DNA of 64,000 nucleotides, from assembly GCF_012317385.1 (NCBI RefSeq), contig NZ_CP051144.1, forward strand, positions 496,001 to 560,000, given 5' to 3'. The position numbers were made by a program, and so were the translations under genes. Origin of the DNA: Romboutsia sp. CE17 (GTDB lineage: Bacteria; Bacillota; Clostridia; Peptostreptococcales; Peptostreptococcaceae). Under the pieces are notes generated by a model. It saw nothing but the letters and a program-made list of their open reading frames with translations, did no database searches and was not told where the DNA came from. Below, piece by piece: positions 23,383 through 33,127 of this stretch. Position 1 is the stretch's first letter; every line of letters starts with the position of its first letter.

Positions 23383-24597
23383 ATGAAATTTATTCATACA
23401 TCAGATTGGCATCTAGGCAAAAGCCTAGAGGGTCATTCTAGACTTGAAGAACAAGAAAAATTTTGCGATGATTTTGTAAAGCTTGTAGACGATAATGATA
23501 TAGATATGGTTATTATAGCAGGGGATGTATATGACACATCAAACCCTCCTGCTAAAGCAGAAAAATTATTTTATAAAACGGTATCAAGATTAGCTAATAA
23601 TGGAGAAAGATGTGTATTAGTTATTTCAGGAAATCATGATAATCCAGAAAGATTAGCAGCTATAACACCACTTACTCATGAGCAAGGAATAATAATTTTA
23701 GGTTATCCTTTGAGTTTTACAGAAAAAGCAAAATACAAAGGATTTGAAATCATAGAAGCTAAAGAAGGTTGTTTAAAAATAGATATTGATGGAGAAAGGG
23801 CAACTATAATCACCCTTCCTTATCCAAGTGAAAAAAGACTAAATGAAGCTATTGGAAATCCTTCTAACGATGAGGAAGCTCAGCAAACATATTCTCAGAG
23901 GGTGGGGGAAATATTTAGAGAATTAGAATCAAATTTTGAGGATGATACTATAAATATTGCTGTATCACATATTTTTGTAGTTGGTGGTGAAGAAACTGAT
24001 TCTGAAAGACCTATACAGCTTGGAGGTAGTTTATTAGTAGAAAAAAAAGATCTACCGACTAAAGCTCAATATATAGCATTAGGTCATTTACATAAACCAC
24101 AAAAGGCATCCCATAGATTAAATGCATATTATTCTGGTTCACCACTTCAGTATAGTAAGGATGAAAGAAGTTATGCAAAAGGTGCAAACATAGTAGATAT
24201 TAAAGCAGGAGAAACACCTATTATACAAAGTATATACTTTAAAAATTATAAGCCAATAGAAGTATTTAAATGTAATGGAGTTGAAGAAGCTATAAAAATA
24301 TGTGAAGACAATAAAGATAGGGACATATGGTCTTACTTTGAGATAAAGACAGAGCATGTAATAAATCAATCAGAGATAAAACAAATGAAAGATTTATTAG
24401 ATGATATCATTGAAATAAGACCAATAATAACTTCAGAATATGAAGAAGAAGAAATTGATGTTAAAGAAAAATCTATGGGTGAATTGTTTAAGGAGTTTTA
24501 TCAATTTAGTACAGGACTTGAACCAAGAGGTGAACTTATGGATTTATTCTTAGACATAATCAGTGAAGAAGGTGATTTGGAAAATGAGACCAATTAA
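23383..24597 (+). CDS. sbcD: Exonuclease SbcD (Mre11-type)
   Basis: A 404-residue metallophosphoesterase with phosphoesterase motifs I (TSDWHLG), II (AGDVYD), III (SGNHDNPERL) and the later SHIFV and GHLHKPQ. With SbcC it cleaves hairpins and protein-blocked DNA ends. ATG follows AAGGGAGGAT. It overlaps sbcC by 14 bases, so the two subunits are translationally coupled, and it is in operon with addBA. Confidence 0.96.
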   Translation: MKFIHTSDWHLGKSLEGHSRLEEQEKFCDDFVKLVDDNDIDMVIIAGDVYDTSNPPAKAEKLFYKTVSRLANNGERCVLVISGNHDNPERLAAITPLTHEQGIIILGYPLSFTEKAKYKGFEIIEAKEGCLKIDIDGERATIITLPYPSEKRLNEAIGNPSNDEEAQQTYSQRVGEIFRELESNFEDDTINIAVSHIFVVGGEETDSERPIQLGGSLLVEKKDLPTKAQYIALGHLHKPQKASHRLNAYYSGSPLQYSKDERSYAKGANIVDIKAGETPIIQSIYFKNYKPIEVFKCNGVEEAIKICEDNKDRDIWSYFEIKTEHVINQSEIKQMKDLLDDIIEIRPIITSEYEEEEIDVKEKSMGELFKEFYQFSTGLEPRGELMDLFLDIISEEGDLENETN

Positions 24598-27500
24598 ATT
24601 AACATTAAGTGGATTAAATAGTTATACTGATGAACAAGTGATAAATTTTGAGGAACTTATAGATAGAGGTTTATTTGGTATATTTGGAAATACTGGAAGT
24701 GGTAAATCTACTATACTTGATGCAATAACTATAGCTATGTATGGAAATATATCTAGAAATACAAAAGAGTTTATAAATAGTTCTTGTAAAGAAGCTGTAG
24801 TAACTTATGAGTTTGAAATAGGGGGTAAAAATACTAAAAGAAGGTATGAAGTAACTAGAATTATAGGAAGAAGTAAAGCTGGTGGAACTAAAACCACTTA
24901 TGCAAGACTAATAGAAAAACAAAATGATGGTACAGAAATAATACTTGCAGATAAAGCAAAGGATGTAAATGACAAGATAACTCAAGTTGTAGGGTTAACA
25001 GCAAATGATTTTACAAGATCTGTAGTTTTACCACAAGGAAAATTTAATGAATTTTTAAAGCTAACAGGATCAGATAGAAGAGATATGCTTGAAAGGATAT
25101 TTAATCTTGAAAAGTATGGGAGAGGGCTTATTGATAAAGTAAGAAAAAGAAAAAATGAAGCCAATTTAGATCTAAGAGATTTAAATACAAAAATGAGTCA
25201 ATTTGAAGGTATCAGCCCCGAACTATATGATAATACCTTAAAAGAGTTAGAAGACTTAAAGAAAAATGAAAAAAATAAACATGAAAAATTAGATGAAACT
25301 CAAAAATTATATGAAGAGAGTAAAGAAATTTATGAAGAACAAACAAAATTAGAAAGCTATGAGGTAAGAAAAAAAGAATTAGACCTAAAGCAAAATGATA
25401 TTAAGGATAAAAAAGTTCAGTTAGAAAATGCTGAAAATGCAGAGAGAGTTAATCCTAGCATATATATAGTTCAAGAATTAGAAAAGAAAATAAATGATGA
25501 TTCATTAAAGATTGAAGAAATAGAAAGAAACTTAGGTATTTTAAATCAAGAACTTACAATAACTAAAAATAGATATGAAGAAGCTTATAAAACAAAAGAT
25601 GAAAAAATGCCAAGATTAATGGAACATAAAGAAAAATTAAATAATGCTCTAAAAATAGAGGAAGAACTAAATATTATAAATGAAGAAATAAAGGAAATGA
25701 AAGAAAGAGGTATTGGCCTAAGTAAAGAAAAGAAAATCTCTGAAATACAGAAAAAAGATGTCGAAGCAAAAAGAGATGTAATAGTTAAAAATATTAAAGA
25801 AAAAGAAGATAAAATTAATAAATTAAAAATAAGTGCAGACTTAAAGCAAAAAATATTTTTAGCATATGATTATGAAAAAGAATATTTAAAATTAGGAGAA
25901 GAAAAATCTCAAAAGCAAGATAGATTGAATAATTTAACCAAAGAAGTTGAGGAGTTAAATTTAAAGAGTAAGTATATAGAAAAAGATAGGATTAGTACAA
26001 ATTCTAAGTTAGATGATTTAGTTATATCTCAAGCTGCTTTGATAAAAAAATGTCCTGGAACAAATGAAGAAATCTTGTCTAAAACTGAGTATATAAGTGA
26101 ATTGAAAAATACATATAATACAGTAAAAGAAAATGAACAAAAAATAAATATACTTCAGGATGAAATAAATATCATTTTAGAAAAAAAATATAATAATAAT
26201 AGAGAAATTGATGTTATAAGCGAAAGAGTAGAGGTAAACAGAAAAGAAATTCAAGATTTAGAAAAAGAAATTGAAAGATTAAAATATTTAAACTTAGCAT
26301 CAGAACTTAGAAAAGATTTAAAGCCTGATATGCCATGTCCAGTATGTGGATCAAAACATCATGAAAATATAGAATTTATAAATAAAAATGAGGAAATTAA
26401 TTTTGTTAAAAGTAAACTAGAACATTACGAAGAAATTGATAGAACACTTAGAACAAACTTAGAAGAGTTAAATTTAAAAAATAGTGAGTATATATCAGGG
26501 GAGAAAATTAAATCAAAAGAGCTAAAAGAGTTAAAAGGAAAAGTAGGAGAGCTAAAGTCTATAGATCTTTCTAGTAAATTAGAATCAGAAAACAGAATTC
26601 TTGAGTTATTAAAGAATAGTGTTCAAAATTGGAATGAGGAAAAAGAATCTATAGAGGAAAGAATAAGTAAACTTAAAGAAGAAAAAAGTAAGATAGAAAA
26701 AGATGAAGTTAAAATATTAGAAGAAATAAATAGTTATAGAAAATCTATTAAAGAGATAAAGTCAGATTTAGAAGAAATAGAATTGAAATATCAAAATGTT
26801 AAAAATGAATATTTAAGTTTAAAGGCAATTGTTAAAGTATCTAATTTAAGTTCTAAAGTAGAAGAAATTAACTTAAATGAAAAGGAAATAGAAAGTATTA
26901 ATTCAGAATATACTGTTTTAGTTTCATCTAAAGATAATGCAGAAAATGAAATTAAATCTTTAGATAATAAGATACATAAAACAGAACTAGAGCTTATAAA
27001 GGCTAGAGAGTTATACGCTGAAAAATGTAGATTTAGAGATGAAAAATATAGAGATTTTATTTCTATAACAAAAGGTGAATCAGCAAAAGAATTACTACAA
27101 AAACTTGAAGATTATGTAGAAAATATAAATAAATTAGAGGTTGAATTAAAAAATAAATTAGAAATCCAAAGAATTGAGTATGAAACATGCTTAGGAGATA
27201 AAAAAAATATAGAGGGTAGATTAAAAACTGCCAAAGACCATCATAAGATACAAGAACAGACACTTAATCAATTACTAAGTGATAATAAGTTTGAAAATAT
27301 ATATGCAGTTAAAAGAGCTTTACTCGAATATGACCATAAAAAAAGATTATTAGAAGAAATTTTAGAATATGAAGAAGAGCAAAGAATATTAATATCTAAA
27401 ATCGAAGATTTGAAACATAAATTAGCAGGTAGACTAATTAAAAAAGAAGAGTTTGAAGAGTTAAAAAATAATATATATATACTTAAGATAGAAATAAACA

Positions 27501-28114
27501 GTATATCTAAAGAGATTGGTGCAAAAGAAAATATATTAAATAGCTTAAAAGATTCCTTAGATAAAATAAAAGAAATTACTAAGTTATTGAAAAAAGTACA
27601 ACATAAGGTAGACTTACTTGAAGATTTAGACAAGATTATTCAAGGTAATAGATTTGTGGAATATGTAGCAACAAATCAATTAAAATATATAGCATTAGAA
27701 GCATCGAAAAGATTAGAATCAATTACAAAAGGAAGATATGCTCTAGAGATTGACCAAAAGCTAAACTTTGTAATGAGAGATAATTTCAATGGAGGAGAAA
27801 GAAGAAGTGTTGATACGCTTTCTGGTGGTGAAACATTCTTAACTTCTTTATCATTAGCATTAGCGCTATCATCTCAAATACAATTAAAGGGAAGTGCACC
27901 ATTAGAATTTTTCTTCTTAGATGAGGGATTTGGGTCTTTAGATAGTGATCTACTAGATATTGTAATGCAATCTTTAGAAAGATTACACAGTGATAAATTA
28001 AGTGTAGGTATAATAAGTCATGTTGAAGAGTTAAAAAATAGAGTTCCAGTAAAATTAGTAGTTACATCTAGCGAAGCAGGATCTGGTTCAAAAGTAAAAA
28101 TTGAATATAGTTAA
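24584..28114 (+). CDS. sbcC: SMC-like ATPase SbcC (Rad50-type)
   Basis: An 1176-residue SMC-type ATPase: Walker A GNTGSGKST near the N-terminus, long coiled coils, a zinc hook CPVCGSKH in the centre, and a C-terminal signature DTLSGGETFLTSLSLALALS with Walker B FFFLDEGFGSLD. It begins at ATG 24584 after GAAGGTGAT; an in-frame upstream ATG at 24563 would lack a ribosome binding site and duplicate sbcD coding. It is the last gene of the 17-kb repair run. Confidence 0.97.
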   Translation: MRPIKLTLSGLNSYTDEQVINFEELIDRGLFGIFGNTGSGKSTILDAITIAMYGNISRNTKEFINSSCKEAVVTYEFEIGGKNTKRRYEVTRIIGRSKAGGTKTTYARLIEKQNDGTEIILADKAKDVNDKITQVVGLTANDFTRSVVLPQGKFNEFLKLTGSDRRDMLERIFNLEKYGRGLIDKVRKRKNEANLDLRDLNTKMSQFEGISPELYDNTLKELEDLKKNEKNKHEKLDETQKLYEESKEIYEEQTKLESYEVRKKELDLKQNDIKDKKVQLENAENAERVNPSIYIVQELEKKINDDSLKIEEIERNLGILNQELTITKNRYEEAYKTKDEKMPRLMEHKEKLNNALKIEEELNIINEEIKEMKERGIGLSKEKKISEIQKKDVEAKRDVIVKNIKEKEDKINKLKISADLKQKIFLAYDYEKEYLKLGEEKSQKQDRLNNLTKEVEELNLKSKYIEKDRISTNSKLDDLVISQAALIKKCPGTNEEILSKTEYISELKNTYNTVKENEQKINILQDEINIILEKKYNNNREIDVISERVEVNRKEIQDLEKEIERLKYLNLASELRKDLKPDMPCPVCGSKHHENIEFINKNEEINFVKSKLEHYEEIDRTLRTNLEELNLKNSEYISGEKIKSKELKELKGKVGELKSIDLSSKLESENRILELLKNSVQNWNEEKESIEERISKLKEEKSKIEKDEVKILEEINSYRKSIKEIKSDLEEIELKYQNVKNEYLSLKAIVKVSNLSSKVEEINLNEKEIESINSEYTVLVSSKDNAENEIKSLDNKIHKTELELIKARELYAEKCRFRDEKYRDFISITKGESAKELLQKLEDYVENINKLEVELKNKLEIQRIEYETCLGDKKNIEGRLKTAKDHHKIQEQTLNQLLSDNKFENIYAVKRALLEYDHKKRLLEEILEYEEEQRILISKIEDLKHKLAGRLIKKEEFEELKNNIYILKIEINSISKEIGAKENILNSLKDSLDKIKEITKLLKKVQHKVDLLEDLDKIIQGNRFVEYVATNQLKYIALEASKRLESITKGRYALEIDQKLNFVMRDNFNGGERRSVDTLSGGETFLTSLSLALALSSQIQLKGSAPLEFFFLDEGFGSLDSDLLDIVMQSLERLHSDKLSVGIISHVEELKNRVPVKLVVTSSEAGSGSKVKIEYS

Positions 28115-28116
28115 TA

Positions 28117-28221
28117 TAAAAAAAGTGGCATCTACAAGGGGGAAGTTGTAGATGCCTATATATACTTATTAGGGGGAGAGATATATAATTTCCGCTCTCA
28201 TATATAATTATTTACAAATAA
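28117..28221 (-). ncRNA. Candidate small RNA B with C-rich terminator loop
   Basis: On the minus strand a perfect 11-bp stem (28127-28137 with 28146-28156) has a loop reading CTTCCCCC and is followed by seven T: a classic terminator. Upstream a second C tract, CTCTCCCCCTAAT, is single-stranded. A TATAAT lies at 28233-28228 with a -35-like GTGACT 16 bases before it, which would give an RNA of about 105 bases. C-rich loops in Gram-positive small RNAs (RsaE/RoxS type) pair with Shine-Dalgarno sequences. Expression is inferred. Confidence 0.5.
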
Positions 28222-28242
28222 GATAATATTATACATTATTAA

Positions 28243-28298
28243 ATAAAAAAGTCACCTAAACAAGGGGGGAAGAATAGGTGACTTAAGTTTAAGGGAAA
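28243..28298 (-). ncRNA. Candidate small RNA A with C-rich terminator loop
   Basis: A minus-strand stem of 10 bp (28249-28258 with 28275-28284) has the loop TTCTTCCCCCCTTGTT and is followed by TTTTTTATTT. CTTTCCCTTA lies just upstream. TATAAT is at 28310-28305, with only a weak -35. It mirrors candidate B in having two C tracts, one in the terminator loop. Alternatively both are tandem terminators of the siroheme-protein mRNA. Confidence 0.5.
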
Positions 28299-28456
28299 GA
28301 AATTATTATATTTTTTTATCCGCTCATTTTAGAATATTAACAGGAGTTTTGATATCATGCTATTTAGTTTTATTTAAGAGAAACCTTATTAAGTTTCTCT
28401 TGATATATTATATGCATAAACTGAAAAATGTGACATAAAATGCAAAGAAAAATTAC

Positions 28457-29131
28457 TTATTGTAGAAAATGGTCTAAATTAACAATAGATTTAAATTCAT
28501 CAAGTCCAATTCTATCAATATAAGATCCTAATCTCTCTTTACCTTTGGCATTTTCTGAATAAACTCTAACGATTTTATCAACTATGTCTAAAACTTTATC
28601 ATCAGGTACATTCATTATGAGCCTATTTCCAAGTCTAGGTATTGTACCTCCTTTACCACCGACAAATACTGTCCAACCTTTAGGCATACCCATTAAACCA
28701 ATATCACGAGTGTGATTATCAGCGCAACTATTAGGACAACCACTTACACCAATTTTAAGTTTATTAGGCAAGTTCATTCCATGATATCTATCATCTAATT
28801 CCAATCCTAGTTTAACAGAATCCCTAAATCCTCTTTTGCAAAAAGTAGTACCAGGACAAGTTTTAATGCTTCTAACGCATAATCCTATTGCAGCACCAGG
28901 CTTCATTCCTAAATCATTCCAGGCATTATCGATATCTTCTTCTTTTAAACCAACTAAAGCTATACGTTGAGCAGCAGTAACTTTAATTGCACTTACTTTA
29001 TATTTATCTGCAACATCAGCTAGCTTTCTAAGTTGGTCAGATGAAATTAAACCAGCTGGAATATGAGGTGCAATAGCATAAGTTTCTTTGTCCCTTTGCA
29101 ATACAGCACCCTTATCTAATAAATCTTTCAT
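28457..29131 (-). CDS. Small siroheme/4Fe-4S redox protein (nitrite/sulfite reductase-like)
   Basis: A 224-residue protein with one ferredoxin-like half-domain (VTAAQRIALVGL) and one siroheme-Fe4S domain. The cluster cysteines are visible as CPGTTFC and CPNSC (C-x5-C...C-x3-C), as in sulfite and nitrite reductases. It is about half the length of the two-repeat assimilatory enzymes and belongs to the small group of unassigned anaerobic siroheme proteins. Substrate is unknown. ATG follows ATGGAGGTAAAAT. No partner reductase or siroheme genes are adjacent. Two terminator-like hairpins with C-rich loops lie downstream on the same strand. Confidence 0.85.
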   Translation of the reverse strand: MKDLLDKGAVLQRDKETYAIAPHIPAGLISSDQLRKLADVADKYKVSAIKVTAAQRIALVGLKEEDIDNAWNDLGMKPGAAIGLCVRSIKTCPGTTFCKRGFRDSVKLGLELDDRYHGMNLPNKLKIGVSGCPNSCADNHTRDIGLMGMPKGWTVFVGGKGGTIPRLGNRLIMNVPDDKVLDIVDKIVRVYSENAKGKERLGSYIDRIGLDEFKSIVNLDHFLQ

Positions 29132-29181
29132 ATTTTACCTCCATATAAAATTAAAGCTCTTATTCAATATTATTAGTAAAA

Positions 29182-29228
29182 AATATTATTTTATAAATAA
29201 AATAGCATTTTATTTATAAAATAATATT
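29182..29228. repeat. 22-bp perfect AT-only inverted repeat in a divergent promoter region
   Basis: Bases 29182-29203 are the exact reverse complement of 29207-29228 around a three-base AGC centre. The arms contain only A and T. It lies between the siroheme protein gene (minus) and the CNNM gene (plus). It may be a cruciform, a regulator site or an upstream terminator-like hairpin. I see nothing else in this 270-base gap except AT-rich promoter-like sequence, such as TATAAT at 29343-29348. Confidence 0.75.
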
Positions 29229-29403
29229 GAAGATTTATTGATAAAGTTAATTTTGATAAATATTTATAATTATTATAAGGGTATAATATTATGGAATAAT
29301 CTTATAAGAATTGTGCTGTTTTCAAAAGATAGACTATTGTGTTATAATTAATACTAACATTATACTAAATATTAAAAAACAGAAATTAGGAGTGTGGTAA
29401 AGG

Positions 29404-30657
29404 TTGGATTCGACCAGTAGTAATTTGATTCAAATAGTATTATTAGCGATATTATTAGTAGCATCAGGTTTTTTCTCTGCATCAGAGACTGCTTTAATGT
29501 CTTTAAGCAAAATAAGGATAAGATACATGAAAGAAGAAGGTATTAAAGGTGCTAAACTAGTAGGCTCTTTAATTGAAGATTCTAATAATCTTTTAACATC
29601 TATATTAGTAGGTAACAATGTTGTAAATATAGCTGCAACGTCTATATCAACATCATTATTTTTATCTATATTCCAAGAAAAGGGTGTACCTATAGCAACT
29701 GCAGTTATGACTATATTAGTGCTAATATTTGGTGAGATTACTCCTAAAACTATAGCTGTTAATAACACTGAAAAAGTGGCTTTATTAGTTTCAAGACCAA
29801 TAAAAATTATAATAACTATATTAAAACCAGTAGTATGGATATTTAATATAATAACAAAGGTAATTTTTAAGATTTTAGGAGTTCAAGATAAAGGTATTCA
29901 ACCTTATATAACAGAGGAAGAGCTAAAGACTATGGTAAATGTTAGCCATGAAGAAGGAGTACTAGAAATTGAAGAAAGAGAAATAATAAATAATGTATTC
30001 CAGTTTGGTGACATGCAAGCTAAAGAAGCTATGGTTCAAAGATTAGATATTATAGCTATAAATGTAGAGGATACTTATGATGAAATAATGGATTTATTTA
30101 AAAATGAAAAGTTAAGTAGGTTACCTGTATATGAAGAATCAATAGACAATATAATAGGAATTCTTAATATAAAGGATGTAGTCTTCTTAGAAGATGATGA
30201 AATTGATAACTTTAATATAAAAGATTATGTAAGAGAAGCTTTTTTCACATATGAGTTTAAGAAAATCACTCAACTTTTAGAAGAGATGAAAAAAGATAAA
30301 AGTCAAATGGCAATAGTTGTAGATGAGTATGGGGCAACGGCTGGATTAATAACAATAGAAGACTTAGTTGAAGTAATTGTTGGTGATATAGATGATGAGT
30401 ATGATGAAGAAGATGAAGAGATACAAGTAATAAAAGAAGATGAATATATAGTTGAAGGAAGCACCAGAATAAGTGATGTTAATGAAATGATAGGAATTAG
30501 ATTAGAGTCCGAAGAATTTGATTCTATTGGAGGATTTATAATTGGTCACATAGGTCGCATACCTGATGAAAATGAAGTTATTGAATTTGACAATATAAGA
30601 TTTTGTATAGAAAGTCTTGAAAAGAACAGAATAATGAAGATAAGAATATTCACATAA
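29404..30657 (+). CDS. CNNM/CorC-family transporter-like protein (hemolysin-related)
   Basis: A 417-residue membrane protein. An N-terminal DUF21/CNNM domain with three to four helices (ASGFFSASETALMSLS) is followed by a CBS pair (VQRLDIIAI and VVDEYGATAGLITIEDLVE) and a C-terminal CorC_HlyC domain. Homologues are implicated in Mg2+ or other cation efflux, and the 'hemolysin' name is historical. The start is TTG at 29404 after TTAGGAGTG. It is monocistronic with its own terminator. Confidence 0.9.
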   Translation: MDSTSSNLIQIVLLAILLVASGFFSASETALMSLSKIRIRYMKEEGIKGAKLVGSLIEDSNNLLTSILVGNNVVNIAATSISTSLFLSIFQEKGVPIATAVMTILVLIFGEITPKTIAVNNTEKVALLVSRPIKIIITILKPVVWIFNIITKVIFKILGVQDKGIQPYITEEELKTMVNVSHEEGVLEIEEREIINNVFQFGDMQAKEAMVQRLDIIAINVEDTYDEIMDLFKNEKLSRLPVYEESIDNIIGILNIKDVVFLEDDEIDNFNIKDYVREAFFTYEFKKITQLLEEMKKDKSQMAIVVDEYGATAGLITIEDLVEVIVGDIDDEYDEEDEEIQVIKEDEYIVEGSTRISDVNEMIGIRLESEEFDSIGGFIIGHIGRIPDENEVIEFDNIRFCIESLEKNRIMKIRIFT

Positions 30658-30664
30658 ATAGAAT

Positions 30665-30695
30665 AAAACACTGCATTTAGCAGTGTTTTATTTGT
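30665..30695 (+). terminator. Terminator of the CNNM/CorC gene
   Basis: Perfect 10-base arms (30665-30674 and 30680-30689) with a five-base loop, ending in TTTTATTT. Confidence 0.88.
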
Positions 30696-30744
30696 ATACT
30701 ATACTATTAAAAAGTATATAATTTTAAATAAAGGAGATGAGGAT

Positions 30745-31797
30745 ATGGAAGTATTAAACAGATATTTTTTGAAAAAATTAAAAAGTAATGCTATTTTTTT
30801 TATTATATATAGCTTGTGTTTTATATTTATTTATAAAACATTTCCATATATAGCCCCATTTTTTATTGGACTAGTTATAGCATTAATTATAAATCCAATC
30901 TCTCAAAAGCTAAAAGATAAATTACATATTAATAAAGGGATATCGACATTAGTGCTAAGTTTTGTAGGTGTAGCAATTGCAATAGGTATTACTACTATAT
31001 TAGTTATGTCAGGAACAAGGCAGCTAATAACATTTTTAAATCATATTGATGCAAATTATAATGATATAAACAATATGGTTTCAGCTTTGATTAATCAAGC
31101 AAGCGAGTATTTAGAAAGCTTTATGGAAATATCTAACTTTAATTTAGAGGAGGTTATAGGAAAGTATAGCTCTGAGTTAGTTAATATATCTAAAAGTTTC
31201 TTGAGTAATATTATTAATTTTGCAAGTTCAATACCGTATATTATCATACTAATTATAACATTATTTATATCAACATATTTTATTGCAAAAGATATAGATA
31301 AAATAGAATATTGGTTTTATGATATGTTTACAGATAGTGCTAGAGTTAAAGTTAAGAATATAAAAAAAGAAATTAGATTTTCAATTTTAGGGTATATAAA
31401 AGCATATGCAATACTTATGAGTATAACATTTTTAGTTATATGGGGAAGTTTTAGTATATTTGGAGTGCCATATGGATTTATATTAGGTATAATTGGAGGT
31501 CTTTTAGATTTGATACCATTCTTAGGTATAGTAGTAATCTTTGTACCTATAATAATTTACAATCTAATAGTGGATAATTATTTTGTAGCAATATCTATAA
31601 GTATTGTATTCTTTGTATTATCTATAATAAGACAGATACTCGAACCTAAATTAGTATCTACCCATATAGGTTTAAACCCTTTAGCTACAGTTATTGCTAT
31701 ATTTGTAGGTATTCAGATTAAAGGTATAATAGGTATAATTTTTTGTTTAGGTCTAGTAGCAATGCATGATATATTAAAAAAAGTTGAAATTTTGTAG
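30745..31797 (+). CDS. AI-2E family transporter (PerM/YdiK-like)
   Basis: A 350-residue polytopic membrane protein with about eight helices in the AI-2E arrangement: an N-terminal pair (APFFIGLVIALIINP), a large extracytoplasmic segment, then FGVPYGFILGIIGGLLDLIPFLG and EPKLVSTHIGLNPLA, a family hallmark. Members export small molecules or exchange ions, and the substrate cannot be told here. ATG follows AAAGGAGATGAG. pepT follows 54 bases later. Confidence 0.88.
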   Translation: MEVLNRYFLKKLKSNAIFFIIYSLCFIFIYKTFPYIAPFFIGLVIALIINPISQKLKDKLHINKGISTLVLSFVGVAIAIGITTILVMSGTRQLITFLNHIDANYNDINNMVSALINQASEYLESFMEISNFNLEEVIGKYSSELVNISKSFLSNIINFASSIPYIIILIITLFISTYFIAKDIDKIEYWFYDMFTDSARVKVKNIKKEIRFSILGYIKAYAILMSITFLVIWGSFSIFGVPYGFILGIIGGLLDLIPFLGIVVIFVPIIIYNLIVDNYFVAISISIVFFVLSIIRQILEPKLVSTHIGLNPLATVIAIFVGIQIKGIIGIIFCLGLVAMHDILKKVEIL

Positions 31798-31851
31798 ATA
31801 ATAGTAAATAATAAATATAAAATTATTAAACATAAGAAAGAAGGCGTTTAG

Positions 31852-33075
31852 ATGAGGGAAAAAGTAACAGAGAGATTTTTAAAATATGTCAAGTTTGATA
31901 CTACAGCAGATCCTAAAAATCATGCTTGTCCATCAACAGAGGGTCAAAGAGTATTTGCTAAGCATTTAGTTGAAGAATTAAAAGCATTAGGGTTAGAGGA
32001 TGCTAATGTAGATGAAAATAGTTATGTAATGGCAACATTAAAAGGAAATATAGATAGTGTAGATACAATTGGATTTATATCACATTTAGATACAGCTCCA
32101 GATATTACAGGAAAAAATGTTAAGCCAAGAGTTATAAAAAATTATGATGGCAAGGATATAGTTCTAAATGAAGAAAAAAATATAATTACATATGTAAAAG
32201 ACTATCCAGAATTAAGCAAATTAAAAGGACAGGATATAATTGTAACTGATGGAACAACTTTGTTAGGAGCAGACGACAAGGCTGGTATTACAGCAATTAT
32301 GACGGCAGTAGAATACTTAATAGATCATCCAGAAGTTAAACATGGAGATATAAAAATAGGATTTACTCCTGATGAGGAAGTTGGTAGAGGTGCAGATTTC
32401 TTTGATGTAGAAAAATTTGGTGCAAAATATGCATATACAATAGATGGAGGAATGGAAGGAGAGCTTGAATACGAAAACTTTAATGCAGCAGGTGCAACAA
32501 TAACTATTCAAGGAAGAAACGTTCATCCAGGATCAGCAAAAAATAAAATGATAAATGCTCTTCATATAGCATGTGAGATAGCAGATTCTTTTCCAAGTAA
32601 CGAAAGACCAGAAACTACAGAAAATTATGAAGGATTTTACCATTTAAATGATATAAATGGAAGTGTAGAAGAAGCTAGTATGATTTATATAATAAGAGAT
32701 CATGATAAAGAAAAATTTGAATCTAGAAAAGCTTATATGGTAGATGTTATAGAGAAATTAAATATAAAATACGATAATAGAATAAATTTAGATTTAAAAG
32801 ATCAATACTATAACATGAAAGAAAAGGTAGAACCAGTTAAGTTTATAGTTGATATTGCAAAAGAATCAATGCAAGAGTTAGGCATAACACCAAATATAGT
32901 TCCTATAAGAGGTGGTACGGATGGTGCAAGATTATCATATGAAGGATTGCCTTGTCCTAATATATTTACAGGAGGATTAAACTTCCACAGTAAAAATGAA
33001 TGTGTTTCTATTGATGCCATAGAGAAATGCTCAAAATTAATAATTAAAATAGCAGAAAATTTTGCAAGTAGATAA
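31852..33075 (+). CDS. pepT: Peptidase T (tripeptide aminopeptidase)
   Basis: A 407-residue M20-family zinc peptidase. Metal and catalytic motifs appear in order: SHLDTAPD, GADDKAGI, TPDEEVGRG, YTIDGG and a late GGLNFHSKNE histidine. PepT removes the N-terminal residue of tripeptides in the cytoplasm during peptide use. ATG follows AAGAAGGCG. A bidirectional terminator separates it from the opposite-strand phosphodiesterase gene. Confidence 0.95.
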   Translation: MREKVTERFLKYVKFDTTADPKNHACPSTEGQRVFAKHLVEELKALGLEDANVDENSYVMATLKGNIDSVDTIGFISHLDTAPDITGKNVKPRVIKNYDGKDIVLNEEKNIITYVKDYPELSKLKGQDIIVTDGTTLLGADDKAGITAIMTAVEYLIDHPEVKHGDIKIGFTPDEEVGRGADFFDVEKFGAKYAYTIDGGMEGELEYENFNAAGATITIQGRNVHPGSAKNKMINALHIACEIADSFPSNERPETTENYEGFYHLNDINGSVEEASMIYIIRDHDKEKFESRKAYMVDVIEKLNIKYDNRINLDLKDQYYNMKEKVEPVKFIVDIAKESMQELGITPNIVPIRGGTDGARLSYEGLPCPNIFTGGLNFHSKNECVSIDAIEKCSKLIIKIAENFASR

Positions 33076-33080
33076 TAAAG

Positions 33081-33112
33081 AAAAGGTAGCATATTTTAAG
33101 CTACCTTTTTAT
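33081..33112. terminator. Bidirectional terminator, pepT / phosphodiesterase
   Basis: Ten-base arms (33081-33090 and 33100-33109) flanked by T runs in both directions, between convergent genes. Confidence 0.8.
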
Positions 33113-33127
33113 AATAAACAAATTTAA

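Noticed and set aside
28127-28284. G-rich loops read on the plus strand as CsrA-binding sites
   Set aside because: On the plus strand neither hairpin is followed by a T run; on the minus strand both are perfect terminators, so the C-rich reading is preferred.
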